This document shows, one piece after another, positions 10,772-22,900 of a stretch of DNA of 64,000 bases. Both the position numbers and the translations under genes were made by a program. Source of the stretch: Pempheris klunzingeri (lineage: Eukaryota; Chordata; Actinopteri; Acropomatiformes; Pempheridae). The first letter of the stretch is position 1; every line of letters starts with the position of its first letter. The stretch spans positions 12,813,885 through 12,877,884 of the forward strand of contig NC_092029.1 in NCBI RefSeq assembly GCF_042242105.1, written 5' to 3'. Under the pieces are notes generated by a model. The model searched no databases. It saw only the letters and a list, made by a program, of their open reading frames with translations, and was not told the DNA's origin.

Positions 10772-11980
10772 CTTCAGGAGACAACAACAGTCAGTCTGTT
10801 ATAATCAACCAAAGGGAGAAACAAGATGGGACTGCAGAGACTGAAGAGGCAGCAAAATGTACTGAAAGTGCTGAAGAGATGGAAAAAGACAGACAGAGTA
10901 GGGGAGAGCCAACACCGGTCTGTGGATAATTTATGAAGCAGACTAGCTGTGATGAAGGTCTGCAGCCATATTTGAGGATTCTGCAGTGCCTTAGCGACTC
11001 GGGTAATAAAATGCTTTTTCATCCAGAAATAACTCACAATCCTTGGTTGTGTTAGCAGCAGAGACAACGTACAGCAAGAAAAATAAATCCTGTGACTGTG
11101 CTTTTGCATTACAGCAGGATTTTGTTATGTCTATGTTTATGACCTCAAAATGCCTAAATTAGCACCACATGCATTCACAAAGCTTGCAAAACCTGAAGAG
11201 TTCAAATGTTTTTTAAATTGGTGTCCACTTTCTTTAGTGTCCCATGAGCTGGTGCCATTACTGTCTATAACTGCACTTCATCTGTTACTACTCCATGCTA
11301 TGGGGTACAGCACCTTTATGTGCAACTACAGTCATGGCAACAAACATATATTTATATATTACATGAATATTAAAGAATAAGAATTATAAGAATAGAAAAA
11401 CACTTAAATAGACAATAGTGAGGTTTTCCAGCCCTGTTTGGGTAATTGAAATTACTGGGTAGTTTCTTATTATAACAGCAAGAAAATATGAAAGTCCTTG
11501 GTCATATCAGAGTGTTTATCCTTTGCAGATGATGTCCTCCTTTTAGACATGCTACCACTGAATTTTAACTGCGACATGACGTTCGGTCAAAGGCATTTGA
11601 ATGCCTCTCACATGGAGCGGTTGTTTGACTCCTCCAGTCAAATTTGCATGGCAAGAGAAATGATAATGGACCTGAGTGAGTGCAATTCATTCATTTGTGG
11701 ATTAAGCCTTTTCTTATCTCAGTGACCTTATAGAAAAGGTTCATTCTGTCATTAAAGGCTCTTGGTCCTCCACACTCATTCAAAAATGTCTACATATTTA
11801 TGTGCATCTTTGCAGTCAAATCAAATGTTCACTTTCAAGTATGAAACACTGTTACTCTGCCACTGTGTACAGCTCTAGTTCATTCTCTTTCATATATTAC
11901 ATAATCTGTGTAAACTGTAATGACAACTCTCAGACTTGTTTGTGAATAAACAAAAAAAGAGAAGTTGAGTTTCTTTTTAG
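10772..11980. other. Non-coding DNA between the two presumed minus-strand 3' ends
   Basis: No exon with recognisable homology is seen. The largest minus-strand frame (10774-11109) is hydrophobic, low in complexity and lacks splice or family support. AATAAA occurs on the plus strand near 11945, but no plus-strand gene precedes it. Confidence 0.45.
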
Positions 11981-11981
11981 T

Positions 11982-12997
11982 TTTATTTTTTTTTCTCCAC
12001 GGCTATGTCATATGTCTTGACGGTTTTCATAAAACACATTCACAGGTTCACAAAAGTTATGTTAATTACAGTGAATAACGTTTTTATAACACTTCAAAAA
12101 ACTAAACACAGTGAAGAGTAATTTCTTGACTAAAGCAAATACTAACGTAATTTGCTTTCATTTATAAAAGCTACTAGATATATATTTCAATATACTATTC
12201 ATTTATAATGCCTTTTCCTTTTTGTCATTACACAATAGATTGCTGAAGACAAACATGAATGTTCCAAACAGCAATACTCATAACTTAAAATAGCTGCACA
12301 TTAACGATATAAAATTAAATACTCATGAATACTCGACAAGTGGAATATTGTCTGTTCTCTTGAAAAATGTGTAAGTGTTAAACAATATTTTCTGCACTGC
12401 TTGGTGAGGTTATAATACATACTAGTTCCATGTAACAAAAGGAAAAGTTAGGGAGGTCCAAGGTGTACTAAACTAGTAACAGTGGTGCTTGAGGGCTGCT
12501 GTGCACTCTTTCATTAATTTTTCCCCACCTTCAAATATGCAGCATCACCCATTTTTTATACTTTATTAAAGGATCAAGAAGCTTTCTTAAGGCTCACGGG
12601 GTGACTGTAACAAGAACCACAGAACATTAAACGAACTTTGACAAGACTTTTCTTCCCTTTGAGGACAGCGGCTTCAAACTTGTTTTCAACAGCTTTTTCT
12701 CAACAATGTCAAATAGTTCCTACAGTACCAACAGTATTTCTTTAACATGGAAAACAGAGGATGCCTTTACATTGTTAAAAGTTGTGAGGCATTTTGTGTG
12801 TCCTCGGTTGTCATTAGTCATTTTCACATTATTTCTTTGCCAGTAGACAATATCAATAACCAGACATTTGGCCACAGAGTATGTCATCAAAATACTCTTT
12901 GTATAACACATAATTGAGGGGCATTTCATTTACTGCACCACTTTAGGCCCCTTCTACATTAACACCTGCTTGGTTATTGTTTTTAGGGCAGGCTGTG
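11982..12997 (-). other. 3' UTR of the RGG/proline-rich gene
   Basis: From the stop at 12998 no intron is needed before the minus-strand AATAAA at 11987-11982, giving a 3' UTR of about 1 kb. It is AT-rich, as fish 3' UTRs usually are. Confidence 0.55.
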
Positions 12998-15078
12998 TTA
13001 AAAGCGTCGGCCACCAGGGGGCCCTGGCCACCTCTGGCCTCTGCCAGGTGGGGGGTGAGGAGGAGGAGAGACGGGTCCATTGTGGTAGCTGTGTAAAAGG
13101 ATAAAATCACACATTGGATTCTTGGCTTTGGCCAATAGGGGGTACACTCTGATAAGAGCAGCCATCTGAACTATTCCAGTCAGGGATGTCATCCCTTCTC
13201 TCGGTTACTGTGTACCTTTGAAAGGCAAAATACAGTGTAATGTCTGCTGCAAGTTCATGATTCCATGCACTATTTAATAGTCTGGATTCAAATAGTTAGC
13301 AGTAAGTATATTTTTATCTATTTATAAGTTAAAATTCTTCAACTCAACATTTGTTGTAGTGAGACAAATTATTTGGACAAAAGGCTGTATACTTTCTTCT
13401 TTTTGACAGACAAACTGAGAAGAAATGTGATCATTAGAGAATGAGTTAAAGTGAAGGAAATTAAGCTATAATGAGGCTTAAGAGAAAAGGGACAGAAAGG
13501 ACTGTGCATTGTGTCACAACCCTCAGTCTGTTGACTCGCAGTTTACTGCGTATTTGCATGACAGATTTAAAGGAATAATATAACTTGTGTGAGTACGTCT
13601 CAAATTCTTACCAGAGGTATTTTAAATCTATTTAGGAATCTTAAAAGCGTGCAAGAAAAGTGTCGATAATCGTGACTTGCGGAGCTTAAGTATGATATTA
13701 ATATTCAAACAGTTCTTACCCTCTTGGCCCACGGGGGTGGAAATGGCGTGGAGGTCCAGGGGGCGGCATGCCACGGCCTCGAGGGTGTGGTGGACGCCCT
13801 CTGAAACCAGGATGACCTGGAGGAGGGGGTGGGGGCGGTCCATGCCTACAAACAAGGAGTGCAGATTTTCGGTCAGAGGAAGCCTCTTGTTCAAAACAAA
13901 CCTTTCTGTGTGGAGTTTGCATGTTCTCTCCGGGTACTCCGGCTTCCTCCCACAGGCCAAACACATGCAGGTTAATTGGTGGCTCTAAATTGCCCGTAGA
14001 TGTGAGCGTGAATGGTTGTCTGTCTCTATGTGTCGGCCCTGTGATTGACTGGCGACCAGTCCAGGGTGTACCCCGCCTCTCACCCAATGTCAGCTGGGAT
14101 TGGCTCCAGCCCCCCAACGATCCTTAAAGATATATAGACAATAGATGGATGGGTGGAAGCCTTTAATAGTAATACACTTCAACTAATGTACAGTTACATG
14201 GTCTACAGTGGCCACACAAATAATTAATTATTCAGACAAACCAAAGCTTTTAAACTCATTTTTAAATCCAAGACAAACAGTCCTGGAAGCAGAGCATTCG
14301 ACTACCATGCATCTGTGCATATGACTGAATGTGTTTGTGTCAGGCGATTACCTGTGCATGGGTGGGAAGGGGCCTCTGAGGTGCATGGGAGGTGGTGGGG
14401 GGGGAGGAGGAGGGGGGCCCATGGCCATTGGTCCAACCCTACCTCGATGACCTCTTAGGTCTGGGTAAGGTCGCATCCTCCTCATTCCTCTGCAAGGGAA
14501 GGGAGGGAGGTGCAATTTATTCATGACAGTTAAGCATTTTCAAGTTTAAATACTGCTCATATTATGGGATGGTTGTGTAGATACTATTTTGCATTTTTAA
14601 CAGCTAATAAAAACAAAATGTTGTCATTTCTATTTAACACCACATACATATATCAGTACCTCATGGGTGCAAATCCATTCATGGCTCCATCTCTTGGTCG
14701 ACCCCTCCCATGTCCAGGTGGACCAAACCCTTTCATCATACCCCGCCCACCACGCATGACGCCTCGACTCATCCGACCCCCTCGACCGCGGCCTCTAAAC
14801 CCACGACCCCTGAGGAGAAAAAAAAGAGGAAAAATGCCACTATGCCACCAGCCCAAGTCAATCGTGTAAAGCTGAAATTGACAACTCTGCACACTGAGGA
14901 AACCCGAGAAACCCAAGTTTCACTTCAGTTTAAAAAAAACATTATCGATCCATAAAGGCAGTATTAGACTGTGGGAACATAAGACTGACCTAACTTTGTT
15001 GTCCATTACGGGTCTTTCAGATTCATCCTTGGAAGTTTTTGAAGTTTCTGTCATCTTTTCTTCTGTGTCTGCATCCAT
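12998..15078 (-). CDS. Unrecognised RGG- and proline-rich protein (197 aa)
   Basis: Five coding exons: 15078-14990, 14809-14660, 14489-14352, 13845-13720 and 13088-12998 (594 nt). Every internal junction is phase 2 and GT-AG, which strongly supports a real gene. The acidic, Ser/Thr/Lys-rich N-terminus (MDADTEEKMTETSKTSKDES) is followed by a dense RGG/GAR block (GRGFRGRGRGGRMSRG), then GMRRMRPYPDLRGHRGR. After that come two polyproline runs (ten and seven prolines), GHPGFRGRPPHPRGRG and the C-terminus GQRWPGPPGGRRF. No folded domain, signal peptide or membrane segment is visible. RGG blocks usually bind RNA and are arginine-methylated, while polyproline runs bind WW, SH3 or EVH1 domains; a nuclear or RNP protein is an inference. 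I do not recognise the orthologue. A non-coding first exon probably ends at 16866. Confidence 0.8.
13011..13022 (+). promoter_or_regulatory. CTCF-like core inside a coding exon
   Basis: CCACCAGGGGGC matches the vertebrate CTCF core. On the other strand the same bases encode the Pro-Gly-Gly segment near the C-terminus of the RGG gene, so the resemblance may simply follow from codon composition. Confidence 0.3.
13910..14155 (+). repeat. Fish-wide non-LTR retrotransposon/SINE tail repeat
   Basis: The sequence runs from GTGTGGAGTTTGCATGTTCT through CGGCTTCCTCCCACAGGCC and CAGTCCAGGGTGTACCCCGC to an ending of GATGGATGGG. This is a very common repeat in percomorph genomes, ending in GATG units and probably the 3' tail of an RTE-type LINE or a SINE derived from one. 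It lies in an intron of the RGG gene. Confidence 0.75.
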
Positions 15079-16866
15079 CTGAGGGGACGTAGGTCAATAT
15101 TTACATACAGTAATTTGTTACGATGACAGCCTCCTCTAATATTGGTACTTGAAAATAACATTCCCATGTTTGTTGTTCATACAAATGCACAAATTTGTGA
15201 AATTACATTTGATGACTTCAATATTTATTCCACCTCAATCTACTACTCATGAACATGAGGTACAAGGGATAAAAATACAACATTTACGCAATACAAATAT
15301 TTGCTGGTATAACTATGACTCGTGAAAAAAAGTTTCATTGAGATTTTAACCAAAAGATACATGTAACCTCCTTTTCTGTATGAGACCATTTTTGATTATA
15401 ATACTCATGACCAACGTATTTACATACGTCTTTTTACAATATGAAACAAGGCCTTTAAAAAAAAATCACTCAACAGGACTTGGAAACATAAACCCTCAGT
15501 GTTGCATTCAAGGCAAAGCTCAATCATTGGGTGTGACAGGCTGTGCGTGCCTCATACTGAAGCAGGTGGTTAGTTTACGAGTTAAACACGAGCAACTGGT
15601 AGACAAAGCTGATAGCTGAAAGGTAAAGGAAGGAGGATTTGAGAGGAGCGAAGCATGACGCTGCCACTTAAAATTTGCCCGGAAGAAATCAAAGAGAATC
15701 AAAGACTGAAGCAGGCGACTGTAACTTGTTTTTCCTCCAGCGTGCCTAACATTTTGTCCAAAGATCCAACAATGCCCATAAGAAATCCACACATTGATGA
15801 ATTCTACAAGAATATATTAAACATATAACACAGTTGTTGAATCCTTGTAGGAATAGCAATATGATTTATGCAATGGTGCAGATGAAATGCATGATAACAA
15901 AGGTATGATTAAGTCACCATTAACGTACTATTTAGTACCCTGCCTGCAGGAACATTGTGTTTTCATTATGGTCGTTTCAGCAAACTAAAAAGTAGTAGTA
16001 GTGGGTATGTAGGTCTAAAATAAACACTCAAACACACAAGTTTTAGGATTTGGGATTATTTTTTACCATTTGAAGAGTGACGAAGTGAGTTTAAGATTAT
16101 GATTTATGCAGCCACTGCTATATTTACCATACTTTCTCTGATCTGTCTGTACACTCACTTGTCAGTAAAAAGTACACCAAGCTTAAATGTATGATGTCTA
16201 AAACAAACGCCCTGCAATTAATCCCACCTTTTTAGAGCTTAAATTGTTCAGTTTTCCTTGTGGTCACTTTACAGGAGCGGTGTTTCTGCTGCATGTCAAT
16301 AAGTGAAACTTTAAAGACTGTAAACATGCCATGGAGGACTGTCACATACACAGACATTATCACAGTGTTATTTTAAACTAAACAATAAGCCTGCAGAGCC
16401 AATGGCACGGCGAGCGTCATGGAAACATTTTTATCCTGATCCCAAGAGGCGTTTGGAGCTGTGTGAGCTCTTAAATATTAAACTAGGACAATCAGAGGCC
16501 TCCTGTGCAAGAAATACACGTCAGGTCTCTAATAATTATATAATAGTACTGCTTAGCATGTAGGGGCTAAGGCTGGACACAGCTAGCCAAATTATAGTGC
16601 AAAAGTGCTACACGGGCCGTGTCTAATTCCTGGAATTCGCATCGCACAACAAACCTGGCACATCGTATGTTGTGTCAAAATCAGTCGCTTCGTTAAAAAT
16701 AGTATTAAAGTAGCCGCTCAACGTTTGGCTAGCCATCCTGCTAACTGCATATACGAAATAAATAATGCTAATAACAAGTGTTTGTTTGAATTTTAGTCAT
16801 GTACAAAAGGGGCGTTCCTGTGATTTTCAAGCGCTTTAGTGAAATGTCGAGAGGGGGTGACTTACT
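15079..16866 (-). other. First intron and non-coding first exon boundary of the RGG gene
   Basis: The ATG exon starts immediately after an AG acceptor (15079-15080), so the 5' UTR must lie in an upstream exon. A consensus GTAAG donor on the minus strand follows 16866 (context CAGCTGAA|GTAAG), which fits a short non-coding exon starting near 16990. I see no other gene in the intron. Confidence 0.55.
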
Positions 16867-17002
16867 TCAGCTGGTGATGCAGGCGAGGTAGATTCAAAAA
16901 GTAATATAATGTTCCTATTTGCTAACAAAAATAAAAATATATATTAGAAAAATAAGAGATGTACAAAATATCCTACAGCCTCTGTTGCCTCTTTGCGCTT
17001 TG

Positions 17003-17161
17003 AAATGGCGGAGTCGTCAGACTAGACTACATCCCTGGCTGGGATTTCTTTGTGAGGAGCGCATAACGTGGAAGATACGCCCACCGCGAAGAATGCTGCC
17101 TTCTGATTGGCTGGTTGTTCTGTCAGTCAGCCTGTGCTCAGTTTTCAGGCATTCTGATTGG
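17003..17161 (-). promoter_or_regulatory. Promoter of the RGG gene: YY1-like site and two CCAAT boxes
   Basis: AAATGGCGG at 17003-17011 fits YY1. On the minus strand CCAATCAG occurs twice (17110-17103 and 17161-17154), 51 bp apart, close to the spacing often seen for paired NF-Y boxes. They sit 100-170 bp upstream of the presumed start near 16990. The whole forms a housekeeping-type, TATA-less promoter. Confidence 0.5.
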
Positions 17162-17252
17162 AGGAGTAGTTTGACGTACGTTCTAATTGTAGTGCTCATC
17201 CTGAAGACGGTTCATTAATTAACTGGGCCACAGGTTCAACACTCAACACTGA

Positions 17253-17914
17253 TTTATTGTGGATGTTCAAGCAGGAAACATGGTTGTGAATACGACCTGG
17301 ATCTGACACATCATGATTTTATTGGATTAGTTTAGCAGTAAAAGCTTGTTTTTAAAAAGGAAGCCTGACATTTTCCAAAACTGGAAACATATATGAAGAG
17401 TGTGATAGACCATTTATCTCATCATTTAAAAGAAAAAGGGCTAATTATTTATAACAAATCTTAAGAATATCTTACAGCTACACAAGTCCTACAAAATACC
17501 AGAAACACAGAACATTAAGATCAGTATAAGCTAATATGATCAGGTTTCTCTAAATTCTCTCTTAACTTAAACATACGGAGAGACTGGAGAGATTCCTCAT
17601 CAGTAAAGCTGTATTTCATACCCATCAAGATGCCATGAGCGGAACATACACACAAAACAAACAGCAAATCCTATTTCCAAACACTGAATTCATGATTCCA
17701 AAAAAAGGCAGCATCATATACACAAATAATTGCCAAGTGCCCGCCAAACAATATTTACATCAAGGGAGGGGCAAAAAAGAGAAGTAGAAACATGAAACCA
17801 AAACTATTAAGTTATCTTAGAGGTGTTGCATTACTCATCAGAGGTGTAAAACTAGCTCCATCAAATGTCCAGATAAGAGTAAAGCTGATGCGTAAAAATG
17901 GTCCATCTGCGTCG
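17253..17914 (-). other. msgn1: 3' UTR of msgn1
   Basis: Downstream of the msgn1 stop the DNA is AT-rich with no introns or frames of note. Minus-strand AATAAA occurs at 17323-17318 and 17258-17253, so the 3' UTR is probably 600-680 bases. The RGG-gene promoter begins less than 100 bp beyond. Confidence 0.5.
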
Positions 17915-18346
17915 TTACGCGCGGCTCAGGATGTCTGACAGCTTGTTGATGTACTCGATTGTGTATTTGAGAGTTTGTATCTTGGTCAGGGGCTGGCCTC
18001 TCTTGCTGTAATCCGGCGGCAGGTAGTCTCGGAGCTGGTGCAGAGCCTCCGCAAGACTCCTCATCCGCATCTTCTCCCTCTCGCTGGCCTTCATGCGTCT
18101 TTTGGTGGACATCTTGGGCTTGCTCTGACTCTGCGCTGTTGGAGTCGCCCTGCGTCCCGCGAAGCCGAAAGAGAAATCCCTCATGTCCTGGTGCCCGCTG
18201 GAGTAGCACATCTCCGGCGAGGAGCACATGGAGTCTATCGAGCACTCCGGTGAGGTGGACTGCAGCGAGTCCTGATCTTCTCCAAAAGTGCTCTCATGGG
18301 TCTTCCACTCAGCCAGTATTTTAGCTTGAACAACCTCCAGGTCCAT
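17915..18346 (-). CDS. msgn1: Mesogenin-1, bHLH transcription factor
   Basis: A single intronless frame of 143 codons from ATG 18346, matching the one-exon structure of msgn1 (zebrafish protein about 130 aa). The bHLH domain occupies about residues 82-136: basic region [14 protein letters not shown] with the E-box-reading ERE, helix 1 [15 protein letters not shown], a loop with RGQPLTK, and helix 2 [18 protein letters not shown]. The N-terminal half is Ser-rich with the [19 protein letters not shown] stretch seen in mesogenins. Msgn1 is the switch for presomitic paraxial mesoderm, driving cells out of the tailbud progenitor pool downstream of Wnt and T-box factors. A TATA box lies about 100 bp upstream of the ATG. 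gen1 lies upstream on the same strand, as in human 2p24. Confidence 0.95.
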   Translation of the reverse strand: MDLEVVQAKILAEWKTHESTFGEDQDSLQSTSPECSIDSMCSSPEMCYSSGHQDMRDFSFGFAGRRATPTAQSQSKPKMSTKRRMKASEREKMRMRSLAEALHQLRDYLPPDYSKRGQPLTKIQTLKYTIEYINKLSDILSRA

Positions 18347-18444
18347 GTTAGAAAGATCCAGACTCTTCCAGACGCTCGTGCGGGGAGGACGACATTAACG
18401 GCGGATGACAGGCAGGTTCTGTGAAGGTGATTTTGCCAACGCGT

Positions 18445-18453
18445 TTTTATATA
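18445..18453 (-). promoter_or_regulatory. msgn1: TATA box of msgn1
   Basis: TATATAAAA on the minus strand, about 100 bp before the msgn1 ATG, predicts a transcription start near 18415-18420 and a 5' UTR of roughly 70 bases. A strong TATA box suits a sharply regulated developmental gene. Confidence 0.75.
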
Positions 18454-18501
18454 GAAGCAGATCTCCGGAGGTTTATGGGTTCACAGCTCAGGCGAAAAAA
18501 G

Positions 18502-18722
18502 TTCAAAGAAAACCTCAAGTGCCAAAATGTGACCTCGTCGTTCGTTATCACTGGGGTGTGAATAAGGCTAAATAGACGGATAATGTGATAGAAAGAAAAA
18601 TAATTAGATTCCTTTTGTGGGAAATTACTCTTTAAAGTCTGCACGACGACAATTATCAGTTTGATGCGATCTGTCTAATGAAGGAATGAGAGGATGCCGT
18701 TTCACCTGAGATCTTCACACCT
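18502..18722 (-). promoter_or_regulatory. msgn1: Proximal msgn1 enhancer candidate: T-box and TCF/LEF sites
   Basis: Within 400 bp of the ATG lie a TCF/LEF-like TTCAAAG (18502-18508), a T-box half-site GGTGTGA (18555-18561) and a perfect T-box core TCACACCT (18715-18722). A second TCF/LEF-like CTTTGAA is at 18955-18961. Brachyury/Tbx16 and Wnt signalling are known direct inputs to msgn1 in zebrafish and mouse. The motifs are visible; their use here is inferred. Confidence 0.5.
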
Positions 18723-18961
18723 CTCCGACAAGTCAGGCCTGCGTGTGTCTTCAGTCTGGAAGTTATATTGTCCACAAAAAAAACATAAGTCAATACTATT
18801 TTTAACTTGTGCAGAGTATAGCCTCACAGAGATAAACTGTTTAAACATAAATAAGAAAGTTTCAGAATCAGCAAGAAATAAAGCATGAAAAAAGCATATT
18901 AAAGTCCAAAAGAATTTTTCTGTTCTTTTAGTGAATCTTAAAATCCAGTTCTACCTTTGAA

Positions 18962-19974
18962 TGCACACATTTTGCCACAGGAGTAATGATGCTTGTTTCC
19001 AATGCAGATTTTCTTGTTTGAATAGTTTATACATTTACACAGAAAATTTGACATGCCTCAACAGACTCTGGGAGACGAGTTGATTTTCCTGGGAATACCA
19101 GCGGAATTATCCAGACAAAAGTTCACATTTTTAAATAGAAAAATAAGATTTAAGAGGCAGTACTGGGGCTGAGTTGTTATTTGGGCAGAGGATGCAGCTG
19201 TCACTAAGCTCCTGCCAGACCTTTCATGTCTGAAAAGGTGTGTAAGGCCTCACTCGTGATCAAGGGGACCAACGCTGGCAGGTTGTAAAACCAATGGCTC
19301 AGCGTCCTCTGCGTCCCCCTCAGCTGCAGTGCCTTCTCTCTCCGGCTATGTTAAGTCACATGGAGCTCGTCAAACAGCAGTGGGAGAAAAAAAAAAAAGC
19401 ACATGTGGAGCAGTTAAATGGGATTTAAAACTGAAAACTGTGCTAATCCACAAGCTTTCCATTGATTGATATGAACTCCTCCCTCTGGAATCAGAGCAAC
19501 AGGTTTAGTTTAGTGCAACAAAACATTCTTAAAGAGCTTATTTATTTGAACAATTTTATGTTTTGTGCATCTGCCACACAATTAGTCAAGCTTTTCAATT
19601 TCACAACATATAATACAACAAACATCTAATGGACACAACACGCACAAAAATGTAAAGAAAAGTAGATAAATGGGCTTTTCTGCAGTTCTTCAGTCACATC
19701 TCACTAATAACAGGCATGTCATTGTTAAAATGGTTTCATGGTTAACTGTTTGGTATAAAAAACACATAAGAAAACAGTGAAAAGTGCCCATCACAGTTTC
19801 ACACTTGTTTTGTCTGATCAACAGTCCAAAACCCAAAAATGTTTTATTTGTTATAATGTTAGCAGCAAAAGCTCATATCTGAGGAGCTGGCACCATCAAA
19901 AGTTGCACTTATTTCCTTGAAAAACAACTTAAATGATTATTGGATTATTAAAAGAGGCCCTGTAATCATGTTGC
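18962..19974 (-). other. gen1 3' UTR and spacer up to the msgn1 upstream region
   Basis: Minus-strand AATAAA occurs at 19847-19842, 128 bases after the gen1 stop, and again at 19546-19541, so the gen1 3' UTR is about 150-450 bases. The remainder holds no gene. The block is AT-rich except for a GC-richer patch near 19190-19390. Confidence 0.5.
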
Positions 19975-22900
19975 TCACTTCAGGAATTTCAGTCTCAGTC
20001 TCTCTGCCAGCGGCAGTGGACTCTCGTTACAAATGACCAAATCATCACTGTCGAACACGGCGACAGGCGATGCTGGAGTCTGAGGGAGGACATCACCATC
20101 CACATGGGCTGGTGAGACATCCTGGCATGTGCTTTTAGTTGACACAGGTATGCTGTTTATCACAACATCTACACTGCAGCTCTGAGGTTTTGGTTGTATC
20201 AACACTTTGGTATGAGATGTTGTCACTTTTGGTTTAGAAACGGGCTTCAGGGAGAAGCCTGTAAGGAGGCTGCCCTTGATATTATTGATGTGCTTGGCCT
20301 TAGCTTTTCTTCGAGGTCCAGCCTGCTGGTTCTCGGCATCGCTCTCCTCGCTGGATGAGCACACGCTCATACACACAGTCTGTGGCACGCTCCTGTCCTT
20401 GTGACTTTGGCCTGGGTCAGAGTGGGACCTCAGGGGTGGGACAGCCGATGATGAAATGGCCGTTCTCACAAATTTATATTTCTGAGGAGGTTTCTGGGAG
20501 CCATTAGGTCTGTCTTTTGTTTTACTTTGAGCTTGTACCGCGGGCCTAAACCGCTGTTTTGAACTGTGAGTTTCTGTTTTGTTATTTGTTGGACACTGCC
20601 GTTTGTCAGTGAGCGGTCCTTTTTTGTTGACAGCAGATTCCTTTCCTGACAATTTAGTGTCACTGCCCCCTTTACTGGGAACCTGTCCATTTGGTTTTGA
20701 GTTAAGAGAAGAAATGTGTTTGAGAGGGGCTAACTCATAGTGTAGTTGTTTTGAGATTGCGTTACTGCACGTCTCCACCTGGTCTATAGCTTTAGCTGCG
20801 TTCCTCATTAACACTCTGTCCCTTAGAGGACACTCTGTGTAGCACAGCTCTGGAGCAGATCTGGAGTCTGCCTCTCTGACATCACTTGAGGTTTTCTGCT
20901 TGGTGTTCCCGCCACCTGTTTCCGTGACGTCACTGTCTGTGGTTTTACTTAGCCTGGGCTCAGTGGTGTGGTTTGAAGCCGATTGTGGAGTTGGAGAGGC
21001 TGTGAAGGACAAAGCATCCCAGTCGATGTCACTCAAGTGCAGAGCCTCGATAACAACAGACACAGATGGCGAAGCAACAGCCTCTGATTCTGCATGAGCC
21101 AGAGGAGTGGTGGGGCAATCGCCTGAGCTTCTGTGGTCTTCTTTTGAGCTCCGCTGATGTTTATAGTTCACTGGAGTGTCCAAAACCACCACTTCTGGTT
21201 CCTCTGTGCTTGAAATGGAAGAGATCAGAGTTTGTGGTTGAGTGTTGGAGGAACTCTGAAGGGTCATCTGAGCCAAGAGGTCCGAAATACCATCAGAGAC
21301 ATCAGATGGCTTCTCCTTTTTACTCTTTTGCTTCTTCTCTGTAAAGAAGATAGAGACAGGATGTCAGTGTTCAAGATGTAAAGAATTTCAAGCACATTTT
21401 GAATGAGCTCCTATGAACATATTCACTCTGATATCTCTTGGCTGTAAAGCTCTTTCAGTCAGTGTCTAGTTTTCCTGCACATAAGGAAGAGAAGCTCTAC
21501 AGCAGTTATAACCAGGGGGGAGCAAAGTACAACCTGCATAAAGTGAGAGAGACAGACACCTCTCGGCTGCATCAAAGCCTTTGGTGTGAACTAGTCGAGC
21601 TGCCAAACTCTACATTTTCAGGTGTCAGAGCTGCTGTAATAGACAGCCTTGAAAAACAAGTCAAAGCTCCAGGTGCCTTTGATGCCACGACACCCATGTC
21701 AGCACAGTGTGGGAAGTCTTGGAGCTCGTCAAGTCTGTGGGAGGCCTCCCATTGCTACATTCACTGTCAAATGTGGTTAATCTTATAATAATCTTCAGAG
21801 AAATATTATATTGTATGTTTATGTACTGATGTGGATTTCTTTAAAGTGAATATCATAAATGATTGCCTTACTCTTGGTCTTGTTCTCTTTGGCCAGAGCT
21901 TTGTCTCTCAGGTAGCACTCCACCACCTCTGGGTAGGCCACACGAAAGAGAGACTCTTCTTCCACCGTCCTCACCTGGTGTCGGTCCTCTGCAGGCCATT
22001 CCTCAGGAAACACATAATGTTCTGCAGAGAAGAGAAAAAAAAGTCAAGGTCAGGACCAGGCTGGTCTCAATAAGTGTCTAAGGAATAATAGGAAGGAAGG
22101 AATAATAAGGAAAACATTTTTTTGACTCGTCTGGTTTTTTAATGAGGTTGGACACAAACTTGAAGCGTTAGTGAAGAGACCAGAATTGCTTCTTGTGGTA
22201 CACCGCCACAAAAACATTTCATCAAAATTTCCTGGAGCCCAAAGTGGCATCATTAAATATTTGATTTACAATAAGACAACAGAAACCAGCAAACTCTGAC
22301 ATTTGAAAACCTGAAACCATGAAATATTTGGCATTTCAGCTTGGCCTGAATGATTAATCAATTGTCAATATAGTTGCCAATTAATTTTCTGTCAATCAAG
22401 TAACCAACACATCACAGCAGCTCTATTTTCCATATGGCATGATTTGCAGGTAACCTGTTTTTTAAAGCAAGCAGGTGAGAACTTAACTTTTTTTTTTTTT
22501 TTTTTTACAAAATGTAAGTATTTTAATCATAAACACAGCCATAACATTTAAACCATTTTCTTCATACAGGGGTATTGGGATGCATGAATGTGTTAGATTT
22601 ATATGCAAGAATGTAGTGAGATAATTTAGCTTTTGCAAATCTACATTTATCAAAAATAAACCAATTTCCACCCGTTCCCACAACATTGGATTTTGCAAAT
22701 TTCCCCAATGTGGGACGAATAAAGGTTTATCTTTTTATCCGTTTGGTCCAGATATGATCAGGGATATTTAATCAGGCAACTACAGTTTATAATAATATAA
22801 TAGTCGACTGAGACTTCCTCAGGCTGGTCCCGTCAGGTGGGCTTGTTAGTGAAGTGGACTTTGATATGACAGATTTCCCAGCCTGGGAAGGAAGCCAGTT

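Noticed and set aside
10774-11109. 111-codon minus-strand frame
   Set aside because: Hydrophobic low-complexity composition, no acceptor/donor logic and no recognised family.
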